64,000 bases of DNA from Batillaria attramentaria (taxonomy: Eukaryota > Mollusca > Gastropoda > Batillariidae): NCBI GenBank assembly GCA_018292915.2, contig JACVVK020000169.1, positions 1,037,001-1,101,000 of the forward strand, read 5' to 3'. This document shows positions 1-11,751 of the stretch, one piece after another. Within the stretch, counting starts at the first letter, position 1, and each line of letters begins with the position of its first letter. The notes under the pieces are model-generated. The model searched no databases, was not told where the DNA came from, and saw nothing but the letters and a program-made list of their open reading frames with translations. The position numbers and the translations under genes are program-made.

Positions 1-51
1 GGATGAACACCACTGGAGCCGGCAAAGAGTTGTGACAGCAAAAAAAAAGAA
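1..51 (+). mobile_element. 3' end of a family A SINE cut by the window edge
   Basis: The sequence ACACCACTGGAGCCGGCAAAG and the A-rich tail match the 3' ends of the two full-length copies. Confidence 0.7.
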
Positions 52-112
52 AAAAGAAAAAAAGAGAGTATCTGTTCGGCAGTTCAGATGTTTACGGATG
101 ATCTCACCGCAT

Positions 113-258
113 AAGGGTCGGTGATTGATATCCGAAACAGGACAACGAAGTAAACGCCAGCACAGATTCTGGCTGTCAACCAGGAGTCGAACTCGCGACC
201 CTACCATCGATAGTCCAACCTTGTACCAGCTCGGTTGTCAGTCACCGACGGCTCCCGG
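113..258 (-). mobile_element. Diverged tRNA-like SINE remnant (family B-like)
   Basis: On the minus strand a B-box-like GAGTTCGACTCC and an A-box-like stretch lie within a block resembling the family B SINEs below. Strongly diverged. Confidence 0.45.
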
Positions 259-608
259 CGAACCACTAAGAGAGAGTTAAACCAGTCGTGCCTCACCTGT
301 GGGGGTTTCGATTAATATAAATGAGCCGATCATGTCTGATTTATTTATATTTAGCCGAGAATATAGTTGTCCCGTCACACTATGTTACGGAGGGGAAGCT
401 CGTGTCTGCTCCACTGTCTTTGACGTGTCGCTGTGACGTGCGCGCGGGGCGGAGCTAACAGGTCGAAAACTGAATGATGACGTCTTAAACTGCTGTCGTG
501 GACGGGAGGAGGAGAGGGGATGGGGTGTATGTTTTGGTTTTTTTTTTCTTCATTGCACACGGTAGGAATGTACAACGGTATGCTTGGAACGCATAAACAC
601 TGGTCATA

Positions 609-680
<72 letters not shown>

Positions 681-699
681 CTCTCTCTCTCTGCACCCA

Positions 700-751
<52 letters not shown>

Positions 752-1511
752 ACACACCCTCTCTATCTGCTGCAATCATCGCCTTTTCTCCGTGACCGTT
801 TAATTCACTGCTTCACCTATTTCTATACAGGTGGTCTGGCCGCTATATTTAGAAATCAGTCGGTGTCTGTACCAGGACCCAAGTTCACTGTACGCCTTTG
901 TTTTGGGCCGTTCGTCATCTTGATGAATCGCGTAGGGTTGGGGGAGAATCGGTATCAGGGTGCGCTTGACGGCGTCTCGACTGGCCTGCACCGCATTTTG
1001 CGAGAGACTTGAAGAAGAACGGCAGCAGTGACAACTTAACACGGCACGACTAGGCATAATTAAATACTGTACCAGCAAAAACTTGAAAAGCCGATTTGAT
1101 AACAGTGTAGGTTCTATGTAACTGCGGTGACTGTTTAACCAACTCTTGCGGCACCTGACTCGTGGAAGTCATCAGAGACGAACTCGACATGTGTTTACTG
1201 GAAGAAAAACGTCCGCATTCCACTAGGAAAGTGTTGTTAACTTCAAAAACGGTGCGTCAGATTTCACGTTCGTTCTTTTTGGGACGTGTGTATGTGTGCG
1301 CCCCCCCTCCCCCCTCCTGCCTTTACCTGTCCCCTGTTTTCTGTTTCCGTTTATTTTCTTTCTGTTGTTTTCTCCACTTTCTCCCCCGAACTTGTGTAAG
1401 CTATCAAATCAGAGCGTGTGTACACTTGAAAGTACCGTACACGCTTATTACTGTCATGCCTGTAAGGTTTGGCATATTTCTACAATACGTTTGTTTCTTT
1501 GTTTTTTTCAG
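259..1511. other. Non-coding stretch upstream of the first ITPK exon seen
   Basis: Holds the CT/CA microsatellite and unique AT/GC-balanced sequence. It is probably an ITPK copy 1 intron, because the exon at 1512 starts in phase 0 at a splice acceptor. I see no other exon. Confidence 0.5.
619..749. repeat. CT/CA compound microsatellite
   Basis: Alternating CT and CA runs on the + strand. Apparent ORFs here are artefacts. Confidence 0.95.
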
Positions 1512-1614
1512 CAAAGCTCGTGGAAGAAGATCCGGAGTATCATCAGATGGTCGCCATTTATCCAAGTGTTCAAGAAACATCGCTACCCATGGATACAGTT
1601 AGCTGGCCACCAAG
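1512..1614 (+). CDS. ITPK: ITPK copy 1 exon: calmodulin-binding segment and start of kinase domain
   Basis: Acceptor ...tttttttcag, donor G|GTACTC, start phase 0, end phase 1. It encodes [15 protein letters not shown] and [14 protein letters not shown]. The basic, Trp-containing [10 protein letters not shown] stretch matches the segment that binds calmodulin in animal ITPKs. Confidence 0.88.
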
Positions 1615-2669
1615 GTACTCATTCAGTTATTGGTGTTATCTCCTTTTTTTTTCTCCAGGATTTCCATTTTCCCTTATTCGATTGTTTCTCTGCTGAATCG
1701 TGATTAAAAACAAACAAACATACAGACATACAGACAGACAGACAGATACGTACCTACATACAAATAAAAGGACGAATCTTACGTTCGTCATAGTAGTGAT
1801 AAGCTCTTGTTTTGTGTTGTGTTGTGTGACCGTGACGGTTTCAACAACACCACCCAGTCATTGAAACGAAACACCGGCATGGCTTGACCGTGTTCTTGAG
1901 TGATTACGTAGAGTTTCCGTGAGCCATTATTTCGGCGGGTCAGTTTAGGGACATCAGTGTTCGGCCAGTATGCATTATCGCCCGTTTATTTGTGCGGCAG
2001 TGAATACTGCATCGCTCCAATATTTGATCGGCACCGAGTAACGCATGTTCACACGACAAACCCGTCGGCAGTACTCGAGCGTTCATGGTCAAACGTAACC
2101 TCCGCTGTTATGCATTGCAGACAGTCATGAACGTGCTGTTATCTAGTTCTCTCGGGTGGTTCGCACCAAGCGTTTTGCAGCTCCAGTATAGTTTCTCTTT
2201 TCCGGTGTTTCGGCCATGTCTGTCGCCGACTGCGTAGTCGCTAAATGCTTCTGACATCGTGATTAGCATGTCCCAACTGGCGGTCGAAAATGGCTGTAAT
2301 TCACACTACAGGTAATTGGGACGCCATCTGTCTTTATGTAAAAGTTTTGCTTGTGTAAGCTTTGAGCCGCATAATTACAGATACAATTTGAATGGATTTG
2401 TCTAAATTGCGGTATGAACCGGCAGTCGGATGTATATAACAGCGTTTACGTTGGTAAGTGATAGCTGATTTCGGATGTATATAACAGTGTTTACGTTGGC
2501 AAATGATAGCTGATGTAACTCCTGTATGTTCTACGACTGCAGTGTGTTGTGCATGCGCGCACGCACACTGACAAGCACGTGCGGCACGCAGAGAGAGCGA
2601 GAGAGAGAGAGAGCGAGTGAGAGAGAGTTTTGGAGGTCCAGACATTTTGATAGAATGATTGAGGTTTTC

Positions 2670-2708
<39 letters not shown>

Positions 2709-3089
2709 GTTATTGTTGTTTTGCTCTCTGTCCTCTGAGGTTTGTGATGATGTTTTGGAGACTTAGAAATGCAACTGTGGGGCTTCCTCTTTTTTTTCTT
2801 TTTTTCCCTTTTTTTTTTTTTTTGGTCCGTCATCTGAGTGAAGTGTGAGCGTTGCTTCCCCACTTGTTGATAATGTCAGCAGCGTGGTTTGCTCCGTGTC
2901 AGAGGTCACGGTGATTAGTTGACAATGGCCGAATGTTTCGACACCTCGGGAGAGAGATCAAAGGACCCAGGTGTGCATGTGGGTTATCGCAAGTGTCTTA
3001 AGAAAAGTGTCATTTGTTTACTCGCAGGGTGTCTAATCGGAACGCTGTTGCAATCAGAGATACACTCACACTTGTCAGACTTGATAGTG

Positions 3090-3179
<90 letters not shown>

Positions 3180-4153
3180 ACTGTCGTTTCGGCTTGGAAT
3201 GTCCCATGATTTTGTTTTGTTTTGTTTTGGTTTGTTTTTTTGTTTGTTTGTTTGTTGTTGTTGGTTTGTTGTTGTTGTTTTTTATTTTTTTTGGGGGGGT
3301 GGGGGGGGGGGCGGTATCAGATGTGCTCCCTGGGTTAAATTCAGGTACTGAGTTCGGAGCGACTTTTGCCAAAAAGCAGCGATGGTAGTATGACTTGTCT
3401 GACTGTATAAACTGCTCGGTGTCCCAACCACGTCAGAGAGAGAAACTTAGGACGTTAAATTCCCCCCCCCCCCCCCAAGAACCAAGGAACCAGCTGTGAT
3501 AATCATAATCACGGAGGTGACTGTTGTGTTGCAGGCAACTTCCAGGCAGGAGACGCAGGGTCCGTGCTGAAGAAGCTGGACAGTCGGGAACACCAGTGTT
3601 TCCAGCGCCTCATGCACGATCGTCTACAGCCATTCGTGCCCGAGTACCGGGGAGTGGTGGAGAAGAGTGGAGAGCGTATCCTTTCTTCTTGCTTCTAGTC
3701 GTCTTTTTGTTTGTCAACCATCCGCCCCTCCTTAAAAAATCGGTGCTAGGGGGTGTTTGTCTTCATGTTGATTGGCAAACACACCTTTGTGACTACATTC
3801 GAATCCTTGTCTTCAGAAGGGCACTCAGGATGGGTCGGGTAAAATTAATGGGGACATCTCCTTACAGTAGGTCATAAGTTATAGCCCCTCTTGAAAATAA
3901 AGCTGTTTTAAGACAAGAACTCATGAATAACCACTATTCGTGGCTTCAGCAAACAATGTCTACTAGAGTTTGTGTGTCTTTAGATCCCAAAGTTAAAGTA
4001 CTTGCCTGCCCGTTCGGAAACCAGAACCTTAAAGATCTGTTGGTTCAGGTAAAAGTTGGAAAACAGTGTGCTCTGAACAAAAAAATTCTCTGCAGCTGCA
4101 CAGTGCAGTCATCCCCGTCACAGTTACACAGCTTTCAGGTCCCTAGAAACCCG

Positions 4154-4217
<64 letters not shown>

Positions 4218-4288
4218 ACTTGTGTTCACTTCAGTTTGCCTTTGGACAAGGGTCAAGAAACATCACCGTTCTAAGTGCACAACATCTG

Positions 4289-4324
<36 letters not shown>

Positions 4325-5339
4325 ACTTGTGTTCACTTCAGTTTGCCTTTGGACAAGGGTCAAGAAACATCACCGTTCTAAGTGCACAACATCTGCTGTA
4401 ACCAAATACAACCTGTTTATTGTCCAAATGGACGCTTAAGTGACCGCAAGCTCAAGCCGGGGTTTCATTAGCGGCTTGGAGGCGCTGAAGATCAGGTTGC
4501 CATGGAGAGGAGACGATGGCCGTGGCGCTTACCACAGTATTGGTACTCTTATGATATACTGACAAATGGAGTTACCAAACACAGTCACAGGCTTTCGAAA
4601 ACACACTGTTTCTTTAGGTTTTCGTGCATCCAGCAGATCTTTAAGTCTCGCATTGAAACAAAGAGCAGAACTGGTGTCACCGACTGTAAACGTAAGTGGG
4701 TTTAAAAGTGACTGCGGCTGTTCAGGGGAACATTGCTGCGTCCTCACGGGCGATAGTACACTCTATTTCTTTAGGTTTTCGTGCATCCAGCAGATCTTTA
4801 AGTCTCGCATTGAAACAAAGAGCAGAACTGGTGTCACCGACTGTAAACGTAAGTGGGTTAAAGTGACTGCGGCTGTTCATGGGAACATTGCTGTGTCCTC
4901 ACGGGCGATAGGACCGAGGGACGGTCGGTATTTGGGCGTGCGTCGCTCATGATAAATGACAGGTAATGATAGGTAAAACTCGGGGCGTGGTGCATACCAC
5001 TCGATCTCCCAGCACCCTTCGAGCTGTGCGTCAGCCGGTAGAGGCCCGCGATTAAGCAGGACATGGTCGGGGAGGCGATGAGGTGACAGTGGGGTGTCAC
5101 GAGGGGGAAGGGTGGGTAGGGGGTGGAAGGGGGAAGATTACTCTGCGTGGTAAATTGTGATGGGATGGAGGACTGCAGTTCAAAACTGTGCTTCCCGGAT
5201 GTGGGTAAGTGTGCGCTAGTGTGACAAGTAATGAGAAATAAAAATATTCACAAAGTGAAGAGGGGGAGAACAGTAATGCTGAATAGACCAGTGCGCGCAC
5301 GCGCAAATAAACACACACATGCACGCACGCACACAATAT

Positions 5340-5384
<45 letters not shown>

Positions 5385-5443
5385 CACGCACACACACAAT
5401 ATAAAACACACACACACACATGCACGCACGCACACACAATATA

Positions 5444-5481
<38 letters not shown>

Positions 5482-8400
5482 CGCCCGCGCGCCAACTAAC
5501 CAATTTCACCACCACCACCACCACCACGATAAAAAAAAAAAAAAATGCACGGAGAAGATCCTTGACTGTGCCCCAGGCTATGTACAGCTGCAGGACTTGC
5601 TGTGCGAGTTTACCTCCCCGTGTGTCATGGACATCAAGATGGGGGTGAGAACCTACCTCGAGGAGGAACTGGAAAAGGCACGCAAGAAACCAACACTTAG
5701 AAAGGTTGGTAACACACGTATTTTGTAAGAGAGAGAGAGAGACTGAGAGAGAGAGAGAGAGGGTTTCTAAAGACGCACATAGTAAATTGAGACCAAGAGG
5801 GACTGACTGACTGACAGACGGACTATTTTGCGAAGAAAACACAAACCCAAGCACATTCCCAAGTGGGCAGCACGAATCACTGAGTCATTATTAATCTCTC
5901 GGTCTTTCACTGACATGCGCACGCACACTGACTAACACGCTTGTGGCTGAACACCGTACCACTACCATTCTGCACTGAGAGCTTCTCCTTCACAACGCTA
6001 ACACTGATTTTCCGTGTAATTAGGCATGTGGTATGCGGCAAATGCTCAGAGTGAGATGTTAATCAAGAGAAGTGATTGAAAACTCCCTGGGGGCAGTCTG
6101 CTGATAAGAACACATTACTCACAACTAGCTTATATGCAATATTCAAGAGACATCTTAGGCTGCTTCAGTTAAATTGATTTTTCCTTTCTAAGATAGATCC
6201 CACTAGCAGTTTTTTTGAGTTCACTCTATGCCGGGTTATTTGTGCTGCGTGCACTTTCAGTTTTAAATTGTGAAGGCACTTATCGCGCACGATCAGGGGA
6301 TTTCAGCAGAGCAGAAACACGAATCATGCATTTCGGTAATGGCCAGGTGAGATCACGCATTGTGATAACACAGATTATTTTTGTGGTGAATGGTAATCAC
6401 GTGACAATTAAAAAAAACATAAACTTACCGGCCCCCGTAGTGTAGTGGTTAGCACTTCGGACTATGGACCGGGAGACCCGGGTTCGAGTCCCAGCCGAGG
6501 CAAGCGGGAGTTTTCCTACCTAGGTCGGCTCCTACCCAGAGCGGGTGTGCTATGGGCCCAATGGGGAGGCTGTTGCCACACAGCCGAGCTTCACCCACTT
6601 CACGGGTGCGACTTTGGGGGTGCTTCCCTCGGTATGACACGTCTTATGATGTGGATGATTACACGGCCGGCACCGCAGGTGCCGTAGTTCCCGGTCCTGG
6701 TTAGTGCCGGGATAATTATGACAGGAAGCGTGGAATGCGGCCCTGTCTCGCAGTCCCAAACCGCATGGACCTCCATAGCATCATCTTACTATCATCCTCA
6801 TCTCCATCATCATGCATTTAAAAAAAAAAATTGTCCCAGCTTCCGAGTCCTCCGTGGGTTCCACCCATGACCTGGGAGGAACACCACTGGAGCTGGCAAA
6901 GAGTTGGGACAGCCAAAAAACAAACAAACAAAAAAAAACCCAAACATAAACTTGTTTTGCAGCCCGTCACACCGAAAGCAATTGCACGCCTCACACGTCA
7001 TCAGTCCGTGTGCCGAGTTGTCACCATAAATGTACACATGAAAGACTGAATAATTCTCAATGACACGTCGCGTTGCTCTTTCCGACAAAAATATCCGCAA
7101 GGCTTGAATTTCACGTGCCCGCTGACTAAGAAAAGAGGGTCCTAATTTTTCTCACCGGCGCAGTAAATTATATTTGGAGCGATGTGATATTTTGAGACTG
7201 ACCCCCAACATCAGTCATTCATTGTGGTGGAGATCTTAAAGCATCCGCTCTAAGCTATTTTAAATCCTCTTTGTGGCACGATTTGTAGCGAGGCTAAAAC
7301 AAGAACCCCGTAACAACCTAGCCTGTGGCTCCAAAATGAAGAACGTGAAACTGAAAGAGAGTTTCGCAGTCTCGACTGCGTCACTACGCATCAGCGGCAG
7401 GTAACCCAACCCGGCAGCTCCGACTTGCGTCAGTGCGCTGGTGTAAGTCAAAGGTGACATCAAACAGCAAGGCCTGTACGCGCATTCGATCAGCCTGTAA
7501 CTTGAGATCGCGTCTTCCCCTGCCGGTACAAAGAGCCAGGGTGTCGTGCGTCATCGCTGACACAAATACAGCGCCTATCCAGTGCGAAGTAGGACAGCGC
7601 CGTTTCTTTTGATCAGTGTAGTGTACCGAGGTGTGGGTGCAGTGTGTAGCACACGTAAAGCTTGGTGATTGGTAGTACTTATATCAGTAATTCTGTCAGT
7701 GTTAGTTTTTATTTCGTTATACTTACTTTTAGCGATCCTAAAAATATAACTGCCGTAACTTAGTGGGTGGAGTAGGCATTGGGCGTCAGTCACTCATAAA
7801 ACGGGGACTCGGTGATTAGGTGAAGATGTCTTAATTTGCATACAATAGCGGCAGTGACATTTGCGTAAGACCATACCGTGACCGCCTGCACATGCATCAG
7901 TGGAAGATCGTTAGAGTGTTTAGGAACATAATCGCAATGCATAAAAGGTACAATGTTACATAGTTCTCTCTATTTTTTTTTTTTTGGTGCGGTATACTTT
8001 GGCAGAACAACAGCAGCAATAGCCAGAAATACAATGTACAATCAGCCTTTGTCCCCATTTGGATCTCTCATACTGTCATTTGTAGCCCCCACCCCCACCA
8101 CCATCCATTCCACTCTGACCGAGTCCTTCACAAAACACTCCTTCAGTTTCCTGTAGTTTTATCTCCAAGTTAAAATTTTGTTCAAAGCAATTTTATCAAC
8201 CACATCACAACAAATAAGGGCCGGAAGGGGAGGGGTGGGGGGGGGATGTGTGTGATGGTTACGGTACACTTAACCACACAACCCAAAAGAAGGCACGCAC
8301 TGACACAACACTGACAGCAAGAGAGAGAGAGAGTTTGCATGGTGCTGTTGGATAGTGTGATGTTGAAACACGTGGGTGTGGGTGTGTGTTTCAGGATATG

Positions 8401-8560
8401 TACCAGAAGATGGTTGATGTTGATATGAACGCACCAACACAAGAGGAACACTCACAACGTGCCGTCACCAAACCACGCTACATGCAGTGGCGCGACGAGA
8501 TGAGCTCTTCAGTCGATCTTGGCTTTAGGATAGAAGGCATTAAGGTAAGGCTCCAGACTG

Positions 8561-8614
<54 letters not shown>

Positions 8615-10902
8615 TGTGCATGCACACACACGCAGACACACGCACACACATGGACGCATTAGTACTATAGTTTGGAACTGTTGTTTGGTAAGGTGATTAC
8701 ACCTGAAGCTGTTGCTGCAGATTCATAGCAATGAGATATATGTATATATGTACATGAATCCATTGGCAGTTTTATCCCCCTGCACATTACATTAGTCTTG
8801 AGGCTCTTCCTTTTATTTCCTTTTTTCCCCCTTGTTCATTATTATTGTGTTGTTTGTTTTGTTTTGTGTTTGTTTTGTGTTTGTTTTGTTTTGTTGGTTT
8901 TTTGTTTGTTTGTTTTTTTTTGGGGGGTGTTGTTGGTTTTTTTTTTTTTTTTTTTTTGGGGGGGGGGGTGTGTTGGTTTTGTTTTTCCTTCCAAATTGTG
9001 TGTGGTGGGGGGGCTTTTTTCCTGAAGGGTAGTAGAACAGCAGTTTACTTGTCACAAATCTCTTAGCAAAAAGAGAAAATACAATATGCTTAATTAATAC
9101 CAAAACAACAACAAAATAATTGTTAACAAAATTTAAAAGCCCACGTCATGGTACACTGCTTTTATTGTATCTTTGACGCTGTTGTGTTTATTTGTTGCAG
9201 AAAAGCGATGGTGCCTCCAGCAAAGATTTCAAGAAAACCAAGTCAAGAGAGAGTGTGGCAGAAGTCTTGAAGTCATTCTTTGGAGACAGTGAAATTGTGT
9301 TGGTGTGTACAATTTCTATTTTGTTTTGCTTTTTGTTGTTGTTGTTGTTGGCAAACAGATTGTGACGTGGGATAAAATATTCTTCGTTCCTTCTGTATCA
9401 TTTGCTCATGTAAACAGTTTTGAAATTCATTTCCCCCAACTCCCACTACCACCACAAAGAAAGTTAGAGAGAAGCAAGTACGGAACTAGGAGGAGAAAGT
9501 CAAAATGGAAGTTGGTAGGGAATGATGGTGCTAATTTTGTCTAGGTAATGCTTGGAGTTGGTTGATAACAATGGCTTCACTGAAACTGATTTTTTGTTTT
9601 GTTTTGTTTGTTTTTCAGAGCAAGTATTTACAGAGGTTACGTGAGATCCAGGCGACACAAGAATCGTCAGTATTTTTCCAGTCTCATGAGGTGAGCTTTC
9701 TTTTTGTTCCCTCCCTGTCTTGCTTTTCCGTTGTTTGCTGAAGCTGCTGGCAAAATGACAACTGAGGCCTGAATTGGGACAAAGGAAAAAGGCATGTTGA
9801 CTGGCCACCATCATATGTAAACCTTTGCCTGAAATTATTTATTATTTTTTTTTTTTATAATTAAAAAAAAAAAAATTGTTACGGCCCCCGTAGTGTAGTG
9901 GTTAGCACTTCGGATCATGGACCGGGAGACCCGGGTTCGAATCCCAGCCGAGGCAAGCGGGATTTTTCCTACCTAGGTCGGCTCCTACCCAGAGCGGGTG
10001 TGCTATGGTCCCAATGGGGAGGCTGTTGCCACACAGCCGAGCTTCACCCACTTCACGGGTGCGACTTTGGGGGTGCTTCCCTATGTATGACACGTCTTAT
10101 GATGTGGATGATTACACGGCCGGCACCGCAGGTGCCGTACTTCCCGGGCCTGGTTAATGCCGGGATATTTATGACAGGAAGCGTGGAATGCGGCCCTGTC
10201 CCGCAGTCCCAAACCACATGGACCTCCATAACATCATCTTACTATCATCCTCATCTCCATCATCATGCATAATAAAAATTGTCCCAGCTTCCGAGTCCTC
10301 CGTGGGTTCCACCCACGACCTGGGAGGAACACGATTGGAGCTGGCAAAGAGTTGGGGCAGCAAAAAAAAAAAAAAAAAAAAATTGTTGAAGATTAAAAGT
10401 GTATTTTGGAAATGCGTTTTAGCTGCTTAGGGCCCCTAGAAAAATCTGTTCACAATCATGTGTGTAGTGTGCGGCAGCAGCTGACTAAAATTCATATGGC
10501 AGCCCAAGGGAGACAACCACTCTCTGGTGGCTGTCGGTTGCATGCAAAAACCTTGTGGTGAAAGGTTCAGCGGATGGGAGTGTTTGTCACTGCGGCAAAA
10601 AATTGTGTGACTTGATTATAACATAATCGCCAGGGTATGTAACTGTGCACACATCAACTTAAAGAGTACTTACGCTTGACGCTTTCAGGTGATTGGCAGC
10701 TCCTTACTCTTCGTGCACGACACACAGGGCAATGTGAATGTATGGATGATAGACTTTGGTAAAACGGAGCCCTTACCCAAGGCCGTCACCGTCGACCACC
10801 GGTCAGCCTGGGTCGGAGGGAAACCACGAGGACGGGTACCTGTTTGGTTTGGACAACATCATCAGCATTCTTGAAGAGCTTCAAGCATCGTCTGTGGCTT
10901 AG
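1512..10902 (+). CDS. ITPK: Inositol-trisphosphate 3-kinase, tandem copy 1 (5' incomplete, frameshifted last exon)
   Basis: Phosphorylates inositol 1,4,5-trisphosphate at the 3-position to give IP4, ending the calcium-release signal (family knowledge). Seven exons cover the calmodulin-binding segment and the whole kinase domain: 1512-1614, 3535-3675, 5577-5704, 8395-8544, 9201-9302, 9619-9690 and 10689-10902. All junctions keep frame, giving 302 residues if one extra base is discounted. Visible signatures are [11 protein letters not shown] at the start of the domain, the inositol-phosphate-kinase signature [26 protein letters not shown] and the catalytic MIDFGKT. The first exon seen begins in phase 0, so at least one N-terminal exon lies further upstream; I found no convincing candidate in bases 1-1511. 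The intron after exon 2 is U12-type. A one-base insertion near 10815 shifts the last exon out of frame before the expected [10 protein letters not shown] block. It could be a real gene, a young pseudogene, or a gene with an assembly error. Confidence 0.9.
2671..2708. repeat. GT microsatellite
   Basis: About 18 GT units in an ITPK copy 1 intron, following a GA-rich stretch at 2590-2628. Confidence 0.9.
3092..3177. repeat. GT/GA compound microsatellite
   Basis: About 27 GT units followed by GA units, in an ITPK copy 1 intron. Confidence 0.95.
3535..3675 (+). CDS. ITPK: ITPK copy 1 exon: N-lobe
   Basis: Acceptor ...gtgttgcag. It encodes [16 protein letters not shown], then [14 protein letters not shown]. 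Phase 1 at both ends. The donor GTATCCTTT is the U12-type consensus rather than the usual GTAAGT. Confidence 0.88.
4158..4398. repeat. CA microsatellite with tandemly duplicated 80-bp segment
   Basis: CA run, then acgaacttgtgttcacttca... to cacaacatctgct, a second CA run, and the same segment again. Confidence 0.85.
4618..4911 (+). repeat. 157-bp tandem duplication with splice-like borders
   Basis: Two units (4618 and 4775 start points) each hold a 74-nt stretch bounded by tttctttag and AAAC|GTAAGTGGG. Each 74-mer is open in two frames. It lies inside the U12 intron of ITPK copy 1; inclusion would shift the frame. Confidence 0.7.
5290..5481. repeat. CA microsatellite with ATGCACGC and AATATAAAC interruptions
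   Basis: Several CA runs separated by repeated tgcacgcacgcacacaatat units, then CCA repeats, in the U12 intron of ITPK copy 1. Confidence 0.9.
5577..5704 (+). CDS. ITPK: ITPK copy 1 exon: PxxxDxKxG catalytic signature
   Basis: Encodes [20 protein letters not shown], then [20 protein letters not shown]. It contains the family signature PCVMDIKMG. Start phase 1 after the U12 intron, end phase 0. It is almost identical in DNA to the same exon of copy 2 (22791-22918). Confidence 0.92.
6427..6943 (+). mobile_element. tRNA-derived SINE, family A, full length
   Basis: The head contains an A-box (TAGTGTAGTGG) and B-box (GGTTCGAGTCC), then a long unique body and an A-rich tail. It is flanked by ACATAAACTT direct repeats at 6417-6426 and 6944-6953. 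In the intron after the signature exon of ITPK copy 1. Confidence 0.85.
8395..8544 (+). CDS. ITPK: ITPK copy 1 exon: substrate-side helices
   Basis: Acceptor ...gtgtttcag, donor AAG|GTAAGG, 50 codons, phase 0 at both ends. It encodes [31 protein letters not shown] and GFRIEGIK, all typical of ITPKs. Confidence 0.93.
8562..8612. repeat. CA microsatellite
   Basis: About 25 CA units starting only 17 bp after an ITPK copy 1 exon donor. Confidence 0.95.
9201..9302 (+). CDS. ITPK: ITPK copy 1 exon: kinase C-lobe
   Basis: Acceptor ...tttgttgcag, donor TTG|GTGTGT, 34 codons, phase 0/0. It encodes [19 protein letters not shown] and [13 protein letters not shown], matching the family's FKKT...V...F.DGD segment. 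Confidence 0.9.
9619..9690 (+). CDS. ITPK: ITPK copy 1 exon: kinase C-lobe helix
   Basis: 24 codons, phase 0/0. It encodes [17 protein letters not shown] and VFFQSHE, the counterpart of the family's KYV..L..IREALE.S.FF..HE helix. Donor GAG|GTGAGC. Confidence 0.88.
9881..10380 (+). mobile_element. tRNA-derived SINE, family A, full length
   Basis: Near-identical to the copy at 6427, same boxes and body, ending in a long A-run. An A-rich AATTGTT repeat lies on both sides. In the last intron of ITPK copy 1. Confidence 0.85.
10689..10902 (+). CDS. ITPK: ITPK copy 1 last exon, with +1 frameshift
   Basis: Encodes [11 protein letters not shown], then [15 protein letters not shown] and VDHRSAWV. The length is 214, one more than a multiple of three. 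An extra G at about 10815-10816 (gtcggaggg) shifts the frame, and as written the ORF ends at 10874. In the next frame the family C-terminus [19 protein letters not shown] follows and ends at the TAG at 10900-10902. The catalytic IDF motif precedes the shift. Confidence 0.85.
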
Positions 10903-11751
10903 TGACACGCATGGAGACATTACCTCTCTCTCAACACCGTCATCCGTGATCTCGGATCATCGTCCATTGAACTCGAAGCCATAGGAGCATTGATATTGTT
11001 TGAATGTTTAATCCACTGCTTTTAAAGCTCATTGGTTCAATCCGCTCCAGTTTTGTTTTGTTTAAATCATGTTTTAAAATGAGCCAGATGAAATGGAAGC
11101 AGGGATTTTGCAGCAAGCATTTATGTCAGACCTGTGTGGATATACGAGGTATAGTTTGTTGATTGTGCAGTATTGCCAAGCTCAGGCCAAGGCTGGTGGG
11201 GGGAGGAAAGAACTCCCAAAACTTGATTTAAGTGCAAACAATCTGTATGTACGTGGCATTGTGATAGACTTGCTCCTTACCGAACGTTGATCTTTTTCCT
11301 GCAAGGACTGTTCATTGGGTATTTTGGGAACCTGGGAGACATACCCTCGGTCAAACCAGACCACCCCCTACATTGTGTGTTTTGATTTCCTTCAGGGTGT
11401 CTGTAATTCTACCACAACTGTAATTGCCTCCCATCATAACTTACAAAATATCGCACCAGTCTGTCGCCTCCAGTCTGTGTCCCTGTACTCCGCCCTCTCC
11501 GACAAAGAACGCAAAACCTCCTGTAATACCGCGGTTGCCGGTTACGCGGAGTCGGGTGCTCTCCATCGCCAGGAGACGCAAACGGTCCCCCATGATGTGG
11601 GCTATGCATGCGATGGCGAGCAACGTGAGCGTTTCCACCGGCAAAGATGTTCGCGATAAAATTAAATCAATGAAAGTTCCTTAACTGAAAAAAATATCTG
11701 AAAGACAGGGGCGTGCGTTTTAGTGGCTACACAAAAGCGCAGCTTATCACT

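Larger units (their letters stand above)
3676..5576 (+). other. U12-type (minor spliceosome) GT-AG intron, ITPK copy 1
   Basis: The donor is GTATCCTTT, a full match to the RTATCCTTT minor-class consensus. Near the 3' end is ATCCTTGAC (5558-5566), one mismatch from the TTCCTTRAC branch-site consensus, with the branch A 11 bases before the terminal AG. There is no long polypyrimidine tract. Splicing here restores a family-like junction, [13 protein letters not shown]. The 1901-bp intron also holds CA microsatellites, two tandem duplications and a CCA run. Confidence 0.85.

Noticed and set aside
5420..5576. Extension of the ITPK exon upstream through DCAPG
   Set aside because: CTTGACTGTGCCCCAG is the U12 branch site and acceptor; the same bases occur before the exon in copy 2, and only splicing at 5577/22791 joins both copies in frame.
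5248..5854. Long Cys/Val-repeat ORFs on the minus strand, and similar ORFs at other CA/GT tracts
   Set aside because: They are translations of dinucleotide repeats, open in several frames on both strands; no conserved domain.
6430..6502. Functional tRNA gene
   Set aside because: A and B boxes are present but the head does not fold into a full cloverleaf and is followed by a SINE body that is repeated at 9881.
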